The position numbers were made by a program, and so were the translations under genes. Under the pieces are notes generated by a model. That model was not told the origin of the DNA, did not search any database, and worked only from the letters and a program-made list of their open reading frames with translations. Of a DNA stretch of 64,000 bases, positions 35,676-48,593 are shown piece after piece (within the stretch, counting starts at the first letter, position 1; each line of letters opens with the position of its first letter). The stretch lies in assembly GCF_020379485.1 (NCBI RefSeq), contig NC_063449.1, positions 35,523,473 through 35,587,472 on the forward strand, in the 5' to 3' direction. Source of the DNA: Brassica napus (lineage: Eukaryota > Streptophyta > Magnoliopsida > Brassicales > Brassicaceae).

Positions 35676-37519
35676 GTATAGAAAATTTTAATTTAAAAAA
35701 TAGAGTGAAAAATATTTAAGAGATAGAAGCATTGTAAAATGTAACAAGTGTTTTTTTGGAGTGAATAAAATTTAACATTTATTCAAAAAAAAAAAATTAT
35801 TGAAATTTATTTTGGTAAAAAGGTAAAGAAAAAAGTTTGCGCACAACTATAGTGAATATTTACCATTCAAAACTTTAACAAGGTACAAATAGTAAAGATA
35901 AATTTAGGAAACAAGACTTGTAGGCTTGTAGCGTACAATTAGTTCCAAAATACCTATTTGATTTTTAATATAGAGTCATTTAAATATCGCCAAAATAATT
36001 GGTGTTGAATTCGTATTCATACGCGTCTAATATTTGATGTCTTCACTTTTATGTTGACAGTTTGACATATCTCTTGGACTTGAGTTGTATTTTCTGTTGT
36101 TTTCCTCTTGTTCTTTACTTCTACTTCAACTCTTAGTCTAAGATTCCCATATCTTTTAGTCTTTTACTAATATCACCAAAATAATATTCCACTGATTTTC
36201 TAACATTATTATCTGTTTAATTTAAGCATAAAACATCAATGATAATGTTAGTTATTATTGACAAAGAACGTGAGACCTTTCTTGCTTAGGGTTTATAGAC
36301 GGCACAAAAGAATAAACTGCGAATATAGTATTGTTTTATACATGCAACTAGAGCAAATTAAATTAGGAAGTGGCTAAAATCTAACATCTATTAGTTGGCT
36401 CATATTATTGGTTTGCTTACGCTGAAGAAATGACCAGTTGAACTGTATTTCTTTGGCTTAACGTAAAAACGCCAATTCATAAAATATAAATTATTATATT
36501 CATCTAAGACTTTAGTTACTTAAACTTTAAATATTTACTAATTTATTATGAATATGTTATATAAAACTCTTAAATTTATGCATATGATAAATTCCATCAT
36601 GTGTATGTATTATCCAATATATATTCAAAGCAAAGTGATTATTCACGTTTAATATATTTTTCTTACTATTTGTAGTTTGTATTTTGATATACGGGTTGCT
36701 TCATGATTTAATTAAGATATTGTTTGTATCCAGATTCTTAGATCGGATCAATCAGAACGTACGGCAAATTAAACTAGCTGTTACAGATATTTTTCCGGCC
36801 GAATTAACCGCACTTATTCTTTTTTTTTTCTGTTTATTTTTCCGTCTCAGCTCTTTTTGAATTTTAATATATGAATTTCTTCTTCCATCAAAATAGTGAT
36901 TCGCAATTTAAAAAAAAGTAATAATTTAGGGATATTCTAAACTTGTGCAATGACCCAAACTAATCTCCAAATAAATGGTGTAATCTATGGATGAAATTTC
37001 TCCAAATATTTGAATGAGATCCATGGCCACCGACTAAAATATAGTGAAGTGCCTTCGAATCCGGATACGTTAGTTCCCCAAAATCTGTCTGCCACTAAAC
37101 ACACCATCTTGTGATTGTGATTCACTATTGTTACATGCAAACAAATTTAAATTGGACGGTTATTTTAGAATGGGGAAACTAAACAAGATATTTGGTACTC
37201 ATGACAGATTGGAGATCAAATACAAAAGTTCGGTGAATCAATTACATAAAAAATGGAATGGTCAGTAAGCAAAAAAAAAGTTTTATGAGAAGAAAACAGA
37301 AGGAAACACTGTCACACATGATTATCTTGGAGGCAACTTGCAATTGGAGATCAGGCATGAGTAGAAACAATGGAAAACGGTAGGTAATAGCCGGCTGAAG
37401 GACCTACGTTGGTCTAGTTCAGTTGATATTGTCTTAATTTTCTAAGATTGTTTTTTAAATATTTCCTTTTTCCATTGAATTCATGTATGTTATAGGTTTT
37501 TGCTTTTATTGTCATAACT
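35676..37519. other. Gene-free AT-rich intergenic DNA
   Basis: No gene is visible. An A-rich end TTATTCAAAAAAAAAAAATT at about 35779-35798 looks like the 3' tail of another retroposon, but I could not find its target copies. Confidence 0.45.
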
Positions 37520-37527
37520 ATAACTAG

Positions 37528-38062
37528 TAGTCCCGGGACGGATCGGATATCTGGGCAATTTTAAGATATCCGGATTCGGATCCTTATCCGGCGGATCCAT
37601 AATTTTACTATCCTTATCCGGATCCGGGTGTTGGATATCCTTTTAAAAATTATAATATCCGGCGGATATCCGGATCCGGATTTAGATCCTTAAAATAAAT
37701 AAAAAATAATATTAATATAAATAAAATATTAACAATAATTTAAAAATAAAAATATATATAATGTTTTTAATTATTTCTATGTATAATATTACAAAATTTA
37801 CATAAAATTTATATATACTATTATAAAAATGAAAATATATTAAATAAAATTAGTTTTTATATATTGATATTACTATTTTGAAATAGTTATTAATAAAATT
37901 AACGGATCCGGATATTCGGACTAAAAAATCAAGATATCCGGATCCGGATTCGGCTTTGACGGATCCAACATTTTACTATCCGGATCCGGATTCGGTTTCT
38001 CCGGATATCCGGATTTTCGGATCACGGATCGAATTCGGATCTCGGATAAAAGTTTCAGGCCT
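37528..38062. mobile_element. hAT-like element built of GGATCC/GGATATCC palindromes
   Basis: An 8-bp repeat ATAACTAG (10 bp if CT is included) flanks it (37520-37527, 38063-38070). The ends TAGTCCCGGGAC and GTTTCAGGCCT are weak inverted repeats. Both outer thirds are packed with GGATCCGG, GGATATCC and TCCGGAT, each self-complementary, around an AT-rich core. No coding capacity; the frame crossing the repeats is only a repeat translation. Confidence 0.65.
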
Positions 38063-38070
38063 ATAACTAG

Positions 38071-38837
38071 GTTGTATTTTTCTGAAATTATTATTTTATT
38101 TGCCAAAATGAAAATATGGGACCAAGGGGAGACTTGGTTGACTTTAAATAGGAAGGACAAAAAAGGAGACAAAGCAACTCTCCATCACTCCATCAATGTC
38201 TATGAGAAGTTTTGTGTCTGAATCTGAAATAGCCAACTTGTTGTGTGGATTCGTCTTAGTTATTCTGACACTTTACCCATCTTCCCTTCCTCATCTCTGA
38301 CTTTTCTTCTTCCCGTCTCATTTTTCTTTTTACAAATTCACCCAATGTCATATATGGAATTCTAACATACCCCATTTGTATATGGAACTGTCAAGACCTT
38401 TGTTAAATTCTATTTATTGTCATTGCCCCCTTGGTTGTCTTATGACGGATGCATGACATACTAATTTCTCAAATCCAATTTATATTATGTAATTATAGAT
38501 TTTTTTGTAATATTCCGATTTTTGTAATATGGTGATATATGAAAATGTTTAAGAATATTATTTTAACTTTTTATGTTATAAATCATTATTTTAAACTAAA
38601 AAGACGTAACGATCACAAGAAGGCAATGATAGAGTTCATAAATCCAGGTTTATCGTAATTTTCTAACTTAGAATTAGTTGACGATAAGTTGATACTCCTA
38701 TCATTTTATATATTAATCCATTAACTATTTTTCCAACTATTGATATGAGACTTTTTTTATTAACACTTTTTCAAGCTCAAACATGGACAATTGTGGGAAC
38801 AATATTTACGGAGTGCCCATTTATCAGGTAGCTCTAG
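38071..38837. other. Left flank of the first CACTA element
   Basis: No gene. Around 38650-38780 there is a degenerate repeat (TTAGAATTAGTTGACGATAA) that recurs to the right of the CACTA element near 46505 and 46715, so the CACTA may have landed in an older repeat. Confidence 0.4.
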
Positions 38838-39355
38838 CACTACAAGAAAACACGCGAAATCCGACGGCCATATTCGTCGGAATGGCCATATTCCGACGAC
38901 ATTCCGACGAAAACCGTCGTCGGAAATATCTGGTCGGAAAAGAAAATTTGTCGGAAATTCGTCACAAATTCCGACGAAATTCCGACAAGTACCGACAGAC
39001 AATATTCCGACAGATATTCCGACACATTTTTCATCGGAAGAATTTCGTCGGTAATTGGTCAGAATATATTTCCGACAAATCGTCGTCGGAAAAATGTCCG
39101 ACAAAATTCCGACGATGATGTTACTCCGATATTCCGACGACAGCTGAATCCTTCGGAATTTCCGAGAGCCCGTATCCGTCGGAGTCAGTCGGATATATCT
39201 GACGGACAATTTCGTCGGAAATATCCGATGGACTATTTCGTCGGAAATATCCGACGCATCATGTTCGTCGGAATATTCCGAGGAAAGATGATCGTCGGAA
39301 TTTTCTGACGTTACCTGCCGTCGGAAATTTCCGATGGAGAAAGTTTCGTCGGAAT
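38838..39355. repeat. CACTA 1 subterminal array, TNPA-side end
   Basis: Dense inverted copies of TTCCGACGA / TCGTCGGAA fill about 500 bp next to the terminal repeat. En/Spm TNPA binds short subterminal repeats of this kind to pair the ends. The frames open here are translations of the repeats. Confidence 0.85.
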
Positions 39356-39529
39356 ATTTTTTTTTTATTATTTCAAATAACTTAATTAATTTTTTTTTAT
39401 AAATCAATAAAAACAGAAATTAAAAATAATATTATTCAAAAACGTTTTACATAAATTAAAAATTCAAGTTATTAAACATACATAAATTAAAAAAACATTT
39501 TCAAGTTTTTAAACAAAAAAAACTAAAAT

Positions 39530-41622
39530 TCATTGGAATTCATCTGGGAACAAACGCTTCATCTTGTCAATGATCTCGTTGTTGGTCTTCTTCTGATCCA
39601 CCAATTCCGCAAGAATTGTAGCGTTCTGCGTCTCTAACACTTCAATCCGCTCATCCTTGTTCTGCAGCTGCTCCATGATCATGGGATCTGTGTATGGAGT
39701 TTGTGAAGAAGAAGGACACGAAGACGCACGGCGAGCCAAACCGACCAAACTTCCTTTCTTCTTTGGAACCGTCTATATAGAAAAAAATTAAATATTAGTA
39801 ATCAAATTAAAATAATAATGAAAGGAAAATTAAAAAGTTATCTGTTCCACCATTTTGTTGATTTGAAGTTGGTAAAGGTTGGTGGAAGCTGCCGTAGAAT
39901 CGTCATCAGAGTTCACCGGCTGAGAAGCTAGGAGTTCTGCTTTTTTGGTTTGCACCAAATCTATGACATCTCTGATGAGGGAATCCTGAATTTCGCCTGT
40001 CTTCTTGTTAGTATATGCTTCCTTCATGACATCAACATGATCAACGGGATTACCGCCATTTGCTTCAACCTAAACACAAAGTTAATCAATAAATATGTAA
40101 AAATATTAAAAATATATATATTTTAAATAAATAGAACTTACAAGCTGATCCTCCTTAAAAGACATACTGCAAGCCCCGAGGTTGTGGACAAAAACACCTT
40201 TCCCGCCACGATCACTGTTGCAGTTGGCTGCGTTTTTGGCGGACTTTTCCTAAGTCTCCTGCTTCCTCCAATGCACCTGCAAGTCCTCCCAAACTTGGGT
40301 GTTGATATTCTTCGGTATCTTGCCCTTGAGCCATAGTTGCTTCCACTCATAGATCTGGTTCGTATAGGACTCCACGACCTTCTCGTGGAAGGCCAGACGA
40401 ACAGTTTCGGTTTGCCCAGACTCCCAATTGAATTGTTGCTACAAAAAAAAACCGAAATTAGTAAATAAATAAAAAAAGTTAAAAGTAAAAAAAAAATTTG
40501 AAAATTAAAAGATTACCGCAAAATTACGGAACCATATCTCCTTTTCTTCGGAAGGCATCACACTGTAGGTCTTGTATCCTCTGCGGAGCATGGAATACAT
40601 CATTGCATTAATGCAGGCGGTAATGCCGTTGTGTGACTTGTTGAACATTAAAAAAAAATCAAATATTAAGTTAAAAAATGAAAAAAAAACAAAGATTATA
40701 TTAAAAAAAGAAGAGAAAAGTTACCACGTAGTATATCCTCGTGGTTGGAGATGAAGCATCTTGATATGATCTCGACCAGGTTGTCGAACCAATGTCGCAA
40801 CTGGCATGACACCGGGCTCATATCGAGTAGATGGATCCTGAGGTGGAGCTGCAGGAGGAGGAATCGAATTTTGCTCCTGCGATGATTCCGATACACGGGA
40901 ACTACTCCCTGAATGAACTCGCTTCCGAGGTACGGGACGACGCTGTGCTGCTGGTGGTCTATCAGGACCGCCAGACCTACAAAATAAAATCCGTCAAAAT
41001 AGTCATATATATAAAATGAAAAATATTATAAATGTTTATAATTCTTAAAATCTAAATATAACTTAAAAAATGTTTCTAATTTTGTAAAAAGTTCATATAA
41101 ACATATATATTAATAGTAGTAAAATGCTTTTATATCATTTAAATGTTTATAATCCCAAAAAAATAATAAGTTTTATAAAAATGTTTATAACTTTGTAAAA
41201 ACGTTTATGTATATTAAAAAAAAAATATATATAATTAAAACGTTTTATATATATTAAAAATTATAAAAACGTTTTATAAATATATTTCACATATACAAAA
41301 CGTTTTTATGTTAATAAAAAAATTATATAAATAATTATAATTCTAAAAATCTAATAAATTTTACCAAAAATTAAAACATTTTATATATATTAAAAATTAT
41401 AAAAACGTTTTATAAATATATTTCACATATAAACCTTAAAATCTACAAATCTAAAATTTTCAATCTACATATAAACAACAAGCTAAAACCAAATCTAACA
41501 ATATATAACTCCTAAAACTATCAATTCTATCCTAAATCTTTAGATTCAAAACCTATAATCCACAAATCTAACATTCCAAACCTAAAAACATATAATCTAA
41601 AGAGGGATTCAAAGACTTACAT
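39530..41622 (-). pseudogene. CACTA 1 TNPA-like gene (Transposase_24 type)
   Basis: Exons on the minus strand: a leader ending AT at 41621, then 40725-40976, about 40518-40646, 40142-40438, 39842-40069 and 39530-39772. The start codon is split: AT before the 644-bp intron (41620-40977, GTAAGT...TAG) and G after it, giving MSGGPDRPP. The middle matches plant Ptta/En/Spm proteins (NGITACINAMMYSML, YEWKQLWLKGKIPKNI, DVMKEAYTNKKTGEIQDSLI), and the C-terminus is a coiled coil (MEQLQNKDERIEVLETQN). Such proteins bind subterminal repeats and help excision. Damage: an in-frame TAG after WRKQET, a lost AG acceptor before 40646 and a mutated donor (ATAACT) at 39841. Confidence 0.8.
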
Positions 41623-41818
41623 GATTGGGGAAAAGATTTGGAAGAGTTGGAGGATGTTACGAATACGTTGATACGTATATGAATTATTTTGCTATACGAA
41701 AAACTTTATAAAGCCTTTATATGTGAACTAATTTCATATCATAAACTTACATATGTCATATTTGGATATTTTAATTATGTAATTATGCATTTATAATAAC
41801 TTTGCAAATCTAAAATAA

Positions 41819-42022
41819 AATTCGTCGGAATTCCGTCGGTAATTTCCGACGATATTCCGACAAAATCTACACTTCCGTTGGAATTCGGTCAGAATTTACC
41901 GACGGAATTCGGTCGGAATTTACCGACGGAATTCCGACGACCTTTAAACCCTATCGAAACACCAAAATTATGATACTCCGTCAGAATTTCGTGGGAATAT
42001 TGCGACAAAATTCCGACGAACT
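41819..42022. repeat. Internal motif array between the two CACTA 1 genes
   Basis: Copies of TTCGTCGGAA, ATTCCGACGA and TTACCGACGGAATTC in both orientations lie about 200 bp upstream of the TNPA-like leader. They match the element's subterminal arrays although they are about 3 kb from the nearer end. A 24-base ACTCCAACAACTTATTAAAA-like minisatellite follows at 42070-42200. Confidence 0.8.
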
Positions 42023-42263
42023 TCATTTTTATTCTAATTTTTTGTTTTTAAAATGGGATTCCAACAACTTATTTAAAAACTCTTGTAACTTATTAAAAAA
42101 CTCCAATAACTTATAAAAATAACTCCACCAACTTATTAAAATACTCCAACAACTTACTAAAAAAACTCCAATGACTTTTATAAAATTTCAAAAACTTATA
42201 TATATATATAACTCCAAAACCTTTTTAAAAACTCCAATATCTTATAAAAATAATTCCTATAAA

Positions 42264-45200
42264 TCACTCAGAATCTGTAGAATCTTCAGAATCTTCGTCA
42301 AACTCTCTAACTTCAGCCTCTGACTCCGAGTGCACAACAGCATCATCTCCACACTGCGTAAAATCGACAACGAGTTCAACATCTTCTAAATCTTCAACTG
42401 GGTTCACGTTGCTGGTGGAGTTTGGTTGTAATGGATCACTATCAGAGTTTCCATCAACTCGTCCTCTTGGGTTGATTGACATTACAACGATCCAAGGATC
42501 GTCTTTGTACGTAATCCGCAAGTAACTGATGTAGCAAACCTATAAATAAAATTAAATGTATTAGTAATATGTTAAATGAGAAATATACATATTATTAAAC
42601 CATTATTATTTAAATAAATATATTGGAATACCTGATCTGCTTGAGAAGCGAGAATGAAAGGATCATAATATTAAAGTTTCCTTCGCGAATGAACCGATGT
42701 AACACCAAATGCATCATTTTTCACCCCTCGATCTGGAGTGTTGTCATACCAATCACAACAGAATACAGTACACCGCAACCCAACCATACCGGGATACTGA
42801 ATTTCCTAAAAATCTTGTTTGTTGCCGTAGTACACATCGTCCCCGGATGAAGACGAAACACCAGCATCATAAGTTTTATTTGAATGACCTTCCCTTGAGA
42901 ATGCATATCCTCGAGTTGTGTATTTTGGATATGATTTGACCATATAGTTTGGTCCCCGCACAAATTTGAGTATCCAATCATCGAACACTTCCCCTCTAGC
43001 CAAACCTTCAGTCACCTATAAATAAAACATGTCAGTGGTCATACCAGTGATAAATTATTTCATTAAATATATAACTAATTTTTTGCACATGTACACTCAC
43101 ATAATTAAGAAGCCAAACGGCGAATCCTTCATGTCTGAGTTGTTGAAGCTCTTTTTCTGTAGCGTGTATGTAAGTCAACCGCAGCTCTGCCATATAAATA
43201 CTATACAAAAGTGATGTCATTAATTAATCTAAAAATAAAATTTAATAAACAATATGACCTTTTAAATGGAATAAAAATTTTCACCTCTCATATTGTAGAA
43301 GATTTTCACAGTTGGTGAGCAAATATGTATGCAAATGAGCGTGTTCCCTCTCAGTAAGTTTTCGCCTCTTTGGTTTTCCACTAAGTCGTCCAATTTCCCT
43401 GAACATGTTTGGAACGGTAACATAATATGTTGCCCTTTGCCCTCCATCATCATGCCGAGAAGGTCTCCGTTTTTTTGTCTGCACTTCTGATAGAAAGTCG
43501 TTTTCAGCAAAGTTTGTTGTTTCCTCATTGATCACCTGTGCGACTATTGAGCCTTCCACCTTGCTTAAATTTTTGATCTTTTTCTTCAGATGATGCATAA
43601 AACGCTCAAAAAGATACATCCATCGATATTGTACAGGACCACCAAGTTCCAATTCTCTTGCGAGATGAATAGCAAGATGTTCCATTACATCAAAAAACGA
43701 AGGAGGAAATATCTTCTCGAGGTTACACATGCTCACGGGTATGTTATCCTTTAAATTACTAATACCATCCGTGGTGACGGATTTAGTGCATAAATCACGG
43801 AAGAAAACGCTTATCCCTGGATACATATATAAAGAAAAAAACATTCATAAGTACCTATAAAACATAATAAATTAATTGAATTGATAACCAATTAAAATAT
43901 TAAAATATAAAATACCTGCAATTGCTTCATGAACATTTTGTGGCAATAGTGCGGAAAAACAAAACGGAAGGAGGCACTGCATCATTACATGACAATCATG
44001 ACTCTTCAAGCCAGTAAATTTTCCTTCACTTTTGTCAATGCTGTTACGCAAATTTGACGCATAACCATCTGGAAATATCACTTTATCTGTAATTCAATCA
44101 AAGAACTCCTCCTTTGTAGCTGCAGCCAACCGGTATATGGGAAAGGGAGCCACACCGTTCTCATCAACGTGAAGTTCAGAACAATCACAAATATCTACTA
44201 AATTCAGTCTTGACTTCAAATTATCCTTCGTTTTACCTTGGATGTTAAGAATTGTGTTCATCAGATTGCCGAAAAAGTTTTTCTCAATGTGCATGACATC
44301 TAAATTATGCCGCAACAGATGATCCTCCCCATATAGCAGATCCCAAAAAATGCTCTTTTTGTGCCAATTGTGTAGTTCTCCAACAACGTCGATTCGAATA
44401 TTTTCATGTCCACCAACGTCTGGCGTCCTATCTGCACCAAAATCCCTTAACTGCTCCGACAATTGTTTCCCACTAATTTCTTCTGGTGGACTATCAAACA
44501 CCTTTTTGTTCTTCGTAAACAAAGTCCTGCTCCTACGGTATGGATGATCGGGTGGTAGAAATCTTCTGTGACAGTCAAACCAACATGTTTTCCTTCCGTG
44601 TTTTAGCTGGAAAGCATATGTGTTATCTTGACAATGTGGACATGATAGTCTCTCATGTGTTGTCCATCCAGATAACATCCCATATGCTGGAAAATCACTT
44701 ATTGTCCACATAAGTACTGTCCGCATCTGAAAGTTTTCTTTGCATGAAACATCGTATGTCTCAGCACCATCCGTCCATAGTTGTTGCAACTCATATATCA
44801 GTGGCTGAAGAAACACATCAAGTGATCTCTTCGGATGCGCTGGCCTGGGGACGAGAATGGAGAGAAACAAAAACTCTCGTCGCATGCACAAATTGTGTGG
44901 TAAGTTGTACGGTGTCACAATCACTGGCCATACAGAATATTGTCTTCCATGCTTTCCAAACGGGCTGAAACCATCAGTACATAATCCAAGATAGACATTT
45001 CTTCTCTCATGGGCAAATTCTGGATATGTTGATTGGAAATGTTTCCAAGCTTTTGCGTCTGAAGGATGTCTAATCTGACCATCTGTGGAGTGCTCTGCAT
45101 GCCATCTCATTGGTTGGGTTGTGCGTTCAGACTGATATAACCTCTTCAGTCTTTCCGTCAAAGGCAAATACCACATCCTTTTGAATGGCACCGGAACTCT

Positions 45201-45953
45201 TCCCTTTGTTTGCTGATAACAAGGTTTCCCACAAAATTTGCATATATCCCGGTTCTCATCCGCTCTCCAATAGATCATGCAGTTGTCGATGCATACATCT
45301 ATCACCTGATACGGTAAATCAATACCCGCTACCAGTTTCTGAACCTCGTAGTATGAACTCGGTGCTAGATTATCCTCTGGTAGAACACCTTTAACGAAAT
45401 CAGCAATCGCATCCACGCACTCTTCAGCCAAATTATAATCCGTCTTAATACCCATCAATCCATTTGCAGATGATAAGGGTGAATGAACATCTCGACAACC
45501 TTTGTACAAAGGTTGTTTTCCTGCATCCAACATGTCAAATAATCTCATAGATTCTGCATTGGGTTCTTCCCCTCTATAATGATCATTTACCATTTGCTCA
45601 GTACCTACACCGTAATCTACTTCCATCCTTGGTTCTTCTAATCTAACCACAGGCTGAGGTTCGCTAGTACTACCATATTCATAACCAGTTTCTCCATGTA
45701 GATACCAAACCTTATAACTCTGTGTAAACCCTCTCATATATAAATGAGTCCAAACATCTCATTCCCTTATAACCTTATTATTATTGCAGGAGGAGCATGG
45801 ACATCGTAACATACCGGTATTTGCTTCCGGTTGTCGTTGAACAAGCGCCATGAATTCGCCAATACCTGCCATGTATTCCTCCGTAAGCAAATTGGTGTTT
45901 GGATCCAAATGTGGTTTATCCATCCACGATCGATGATAATTTCCATAAGACAT
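42264..45953 (-). pseudogene. CACTA 1 transposase (TNPD/TNP2 type)
   Basis: Exons on the minus strand: 43916-45953, 43286-43817, 43101-43200, 42632-43015 and 42264-42539. Order of parts: Transposase-associated N-terminal domain (WMDKPHLDPNTNLLTEEY, with the CPCSSCNNN zinc-type cluster), the TNP2 catalytic region (FSPFGKHGRQYSVWP, KRSLDVFLQPLIYELQQLW, CPHCQDNTYAFQLKHGRKT, HNLDVMHIEKNFFGNLMNT), DUF4218 (KSHDCHVMMQCLLP, LELGGPVQYRWMY) and DUF4216 (APNY-like GPNYMVKSYP, RCTVFCCDWYDN), then an acidic tail. It would cut the element at its ends. It is broken by TGA where the sister copy has Trp at 45759-45761 and 44094-44096, and by stops at 42806-42808 and 42671-42673. A TATAAAT lies 78 bases before the ATG (46031-46037). 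Confidence 0.9.
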
Positions 45954-46039
45954 GATTATTTTTTTCGGATTTGTAGAAAGCAAAAAGAGAAAAAAGAATG
46001 AACGAGGGAAATGTGGTGTGGGGAGGTCGCATTTATAGG

Positions 46040-46475
46040 AAAAGTTCATGCGACACTCCGACAGATTTCCGACCGAATTCCGACAAACATAACAAAATTT
46101 GTCAAAATTGTTAAACGGTCAATTATTTCGTCGGAATTCCGTCGGAATCCGAACGGTCAAAAATTGTCCGTCGGAATTTCGTCGGAAATGCATCGGATTT
46201 CTAAAACGGTCAAATTCCTCCGTCGGAATTTTGTCGGAATCCGAACAGTCAATATGGGCATCGGAATATTTCCGTCGGTAAGTCGTCGGAGTTCTTAACG
46301 GTCAAAATGTCCGTCGGAATTTTGTCGGTTAATTTCGTCGGAAATTTCCGACAAAATACCGACGAACACAAAATATATTGTTCGTCAGTTTCTCGTCGGA
46401 ATTTAGTCAGAAGAAACCGACGAAAATGACGTCCGTCGGAATGGCCGTCGGAATGTGGCGTGTTTTCTTGTAGTG
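46040..46475. repeat. CACTA 1 subterminal array, transposase-side end
   Basis: Inverted copies of CGTCGGAATT and AATTCCGACG fill the region from the transposase leader to the terminal repeat. The TATA box and transcript start of the transposase gene lie at its inner edge, so anything bound to the array would sit on the promoter. Confidence 0.85.
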
Positions 46476-46788
46476 TAATATCATATTAATTTTAGGCTTA
46501 TCATAAGCTTCCAACTTAAAATCAGTTGGCGATTAATATATTGGTTATAATCCTCTATATATTAATGATGGTCTTTTTAAGCTTCCAATGTGAAATCTCC
46601 ACACATCCTTTGAGATAATGATTCTTATCGGCTTATTTCGAAACGAATGACCAGAGAATTAAACCTTTTTAGGCACTTTATTTGAATTAACAAACAAGGT
46701 TTTGACACCATATTAAGTCCAAACTTATTTTCAACTTCTAATTAAAAATCAATTGGCGATAAATGAATTAACCATATTTTTGTATTTA

Positions 46789-47987
46789 TCTCTTATATAT
46801 TAAAGGAGAATCACTTTTAAAACTTACCTTAAAAGTTTATTGGCAAAGAATGTGATGTGGTGACGTGGCTTCACGAGAAGCTTTTGTTTTGTAAAACGCT
46901 TACCTGTCACGCAGAGAACGTTTCTCACCAAAACTGTGAATTTAATGCGTTCACACTAACATTCCTTTAAAAGAATTTTATACCATCTATACTGTTTTGA
47001 CGAACACTTTTACGTGATAAACCTTCGGCTTCAAGTTCGATTAGTTGATTTATCAATCATCTCAATATAATCATAGCATCAATAAAGATTCAATATTCCT
47101 CTATACATTTCTGTTAAAAACGGTAACCCATCTGATCTATCGCCATTAAATCGACAGATCCGTAGAGACGACAAAACGATGAAACTTTAGTATGATGCCA
47201 AGTGTTAATGAAAGAACCCTTTTCTCCGTACCTGCTTTCATGCATTTAGCAGAGCACTCACGTTCTTGAGAACAGCCTCTCATTGCTGAAAGAGGACGTT
47301 GAAAACTATTTCTAGATAAATGTGTCATATTCAGTTTTGTTACTGCTCGATGAGGTGATCTCTGTTTCGAGGAAACTGAATCACTGTAAACTGTCTCGGC
47401 GTATTGTGTTAGTCTTCTCGAGCAAGCAATATAAGCGTGTGAGTGTCACCACCTTTGCCGCCATGAGAACTATACATTAGATGACCTTGAAGATGAGAAG
47501 AAACTTCCAGGAACGAACCACCAACAAGTCTCACGTGCTGGTCGCATCTGGAACAACTTTTACAATTTAGAGGGTCAAATAACCTTCAATTTATTTTATT
47601 ATGCAACTATGTTTACTGAATTTAAAGAAGTTGTCCTTTTTTTTTATTTCACACAGTTATTGTTTTGCTTATAATATGTTATTGATTTTTTTTTCGATTT
47701 TATGTGTTAATCCCTTAAGTCCATAAGTACTACAACATGATAGGCAAAATATAAAAAAAAATATTTTCCAAAACTTCTTCTCAAATTTGCAAACACCATA
47801 TTTTAAATTTTAATATTAGTGAACCCATTATAAAAAAGTTTCTGGCTTCGCCTCTGATAACAATCATACCTTTAGTTCTATCTAACTATCGGTTAAAGTA
47901 TATCTTATGTTATACATAATCATAATATATAATTTCAACATTAATATAGACATTTTATCCCGTGATTTTGCAAGGGTTCCTATCTAG
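46789..47987 (+). mobile_element. Non-autonomous Helitron
   Basis: It starts TCTCTTATATATTAAAGGAG after an A and ends CTAG before a T, as Helitrons do. Near the 3' end CCCGTG-ATTTTG-CAAGGG forms the terminal hairpin (one mismatch to the usual CCCGTG...CACGGG), 7 bases before CTAG. It is 1.2 kb long and codes for nothing recognisable. A hAT-like end CTGGCTTCGCCTCTG near 47843-47857 suggests a further nested repeat. Confidence 0.75.
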
Positions 47988-48593
47988 TTAGTTAATTATT
48001 TCTTAAGTACGTACCAATGTGGGGCTTCGTTTATTACCACTTACATCTTTGATTGTAGTCGGTACGTTTTTATGTGTTCATCAAAGGATAATGCATCTCG
48101 ATTAAATCTTAGTTCGATTTCCACATTGAGCAATTTTTAACTTGTCATTTGTCTCTGATAAAAACTTTCAATGAATGATGGCAAAAACAAAATAAATGGA
48201 AAACTAGAATATATCAACTCTACACCTAGAGGCAAATTTATATAAAAAATTGTGTAGTTTCCAGTGTGTAACAATAGAACACATACATGAACTGTAGAAA
48301 TATTATATAGCTGCCGAAAGACAAAATACATATGCTGTAAACTACAAATATTAATTAAACTGGTGCCAAGAGAATTATTTAAAATGTCTTATTTTGTCGC
48401 ACTGTCTACCAAATCTGGATAATTCTTTACTAATCAAGATTATCAAATTACAAAACATCAAATGTTTAAGACGTGTGTTTTTTTTTTCCTTAAAATTTGG
48501 GTTAAAGATATGTTGTCGCCTTATTATTTATATACGGTTTCATGAATTTTAAAAGGCATGCTAGTAGATGAGAGAGATAAAGAAAATCACTTA

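Larger units (their letters stand above)
38838..46475 (-). mobile_element. CACTA (En/Spm) DNA transposon, complete length but inactive
   Basis: Inverted ends of 18 bp, CACTACAAGAAAACACGC, mark both limits. The flanking triplets are TAG and TAA, an imperfect 3-bp target duplication. In 7.6 kb it has the two-gene layout of plant CACTA elements on the minus strand: a TNPD/TNP2-type transposase (42264-45953) and a TNPA-like protein (39530-41622). CG-rich inverted motif arrays lie at both ends and between the genes. Both genes have stops, so it could move only with proteins from another copy. Confidence 0.95.

Noticed and set aside
38760..39407. Long open frames on both strands across the CACTA 1 end
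   Set aside because: They are translations of the TTCCGACGA/TCGTCGGAA repeats, with no protein-like composition.
46476..46788. LTR remnants around the CACTA 1 flanks (AATCAGTTGGCGAT repeats)
   Set aside because: The repeats recur but have no definable ends; they could be an old copia LTR but I cannot support it.
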